From Gambelia wislizenii (lineage: Eukaryota > Chordata > Lepidosauria > Squamata > Crotaphytidae): a stretch of DNA of 64,000 nucleotides. Of the stretch, positions 63,480-64,000 are shown piece by piece. The notes under the pieces were generated by a model that did not search any database, had not been told where the DNA came from, and was given only the letters and a program-made list of their open reading frames with translations. The position numbers and the translations under genes were made by a program. The stretch lies in contig JAUMIR010000004.1 in NCBI GenBank assembly GCA_030847615.1, positions 277,287,501-277,351,500 on the forward strand, in the 5' to 3' direction. How positions within the stretch are numbered: the stretch's first letter is position 1; the number at the start of each line of letters is the position of its first letter.

Positions 63480-64000
63480 AGCAGACTCCCTAACCGAGCT
63501 GACACAGCTGGTCTCAGAGTTGCTGTTAGAGTCGCCTAGACTTTTAGTTTTGAGTGACTTCAACATTCCATTCGAGACCAGCTTAACAAATCTGACTGGT
63601 GTGGGTCATGAGTTCATGGAAACCATGACAAACATGGGCCTATCCTAAATGGTCATCGGGCCCACACATTGTGCTGGTCATACCCTCGATGCAGTCCTCA
63701 GTACAGAACAGGAATATCCGTGGGCGGAGGTTACTAAAACCACCGCATTGTCACGGACGGATCATTTCCTGGTCAAGACTGAAGTAAGAGTCTCTTCCCA
63801 CCCCACCGGGGGTGGTGGAGCCATTAAAATGGTCTTCCCCCAAAGGTTAATTGAACCAATAGGATTCCAGAAAGCCTTGGAGGGTTTAATGGTTGGTAAC
63901 GCCAGTGACCCTATCAAAGCTTTGGTTAATACCTGGAACACCGACCTTACCAAGGCTATCGACACGATCGCTCCCAAGCTGGATCAATTTCCATCCGTGA
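63480..64000 (+). pseudogene. CR1-L3 endonuclease domain, runs off the window
   Basis: LTELTQLVSELLLESPRLLV, LSDFNIPFETSL (D-x-N endonuclease motif; S replaces the usual G), GHEFMETMTNMGLS then a stop. Homology continues with VIGPTHCAGHTLDAVLS (the PTH and LD motifs), ALSRTDHFLVKTEV (D-H motif) and later residues to the window edge. The catalytic motifs of an APE-type endonuclease are all visible but a stop at about 63646 interrupts. The 5' start near 63480 coincides with the end of the MITE. The reverse transcriptase would lie beyond the window. Confidence 0.8.

Overview
The window reads as repeat-rich intergenic DNA of a squamate reptile (lizard or snake). The assignment rests on repeat content: at least six tRNA-headed SINE copies of the Sauria/ACA type, a 5S-rRNA-headed SINE fragment, CR1 and CR1-L3 LINEs, an RTE-like LINE, a 5'-truncated L1, a DIRS tyrosine-recombinase retroelement, Penelope-like (GIY-YIG) remnants, a small Helitron, and many hAT and Tc1/mariner MITEs. 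No bacterial operon, tRNA, rRNA gene or CRISPR array is present. Nearly every long open frame lies in a decayed transposon or is a low-complexity shadow.

Layout: 1-7 kb holds a DIRS element (4.0-6.4 kb, minus) between two inverted copies of an unnamed repeat. 7-13.5 kb holds a hAT MITE with a mariner MITE inside it, SINEs, a 348-bp hairpin element and a Helitron inside a CR1/L2 LINE. 16.4-21.8 kb holds a nearly full-length RTE-like LINE (17.8-21.8 kb, plus) and a 5'-truncated sister copy. 24.5-30.4 kb holds two CR1-L3 copies in opposite orientation; one was split by an L1 with a 16-bp target duplication, and both share flanking DNA. 30.5-40 kb is mostly MITEs and a SINE cluster. 40.2-44.9 kb is a nest in which a Penelope-like element was hit by a SINE, the SINE by a 1.74-kb hAT, and the Penelope GIY-YIG frame by a second, 984-bp hAT that carries what look like two spliced exons of a host gene. 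45-57 kb holds hAT, mariner, Tc1 and hairpin elements plus LINE tails. 58.4-59.0 kb is a CpG island.

The only plausible host gene piece is a first coding exon on the minus strand at 58534-58631. It encodes a single-pass membrane segment followed by a CxxC motif and a GTAAGG splice donor, like the start of a transmembrane adaptor (LIME1/LAT type). Later exons were not recognised.

The strongest observations for follow-up are: the hAT element with the captured exon pair; hammerhead-ribozyme-like motifs in Penelope-type repeats; a foldback family whose two copies share termini and have clean target duplications; a LINE whose copies all end in a short hairpin plus GA-repeat tail, down to copies of about 33-55 bp; and several snap-back inverted duplications. 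All identifications are by eye from motifs and repeat boundaries; no database search was run.
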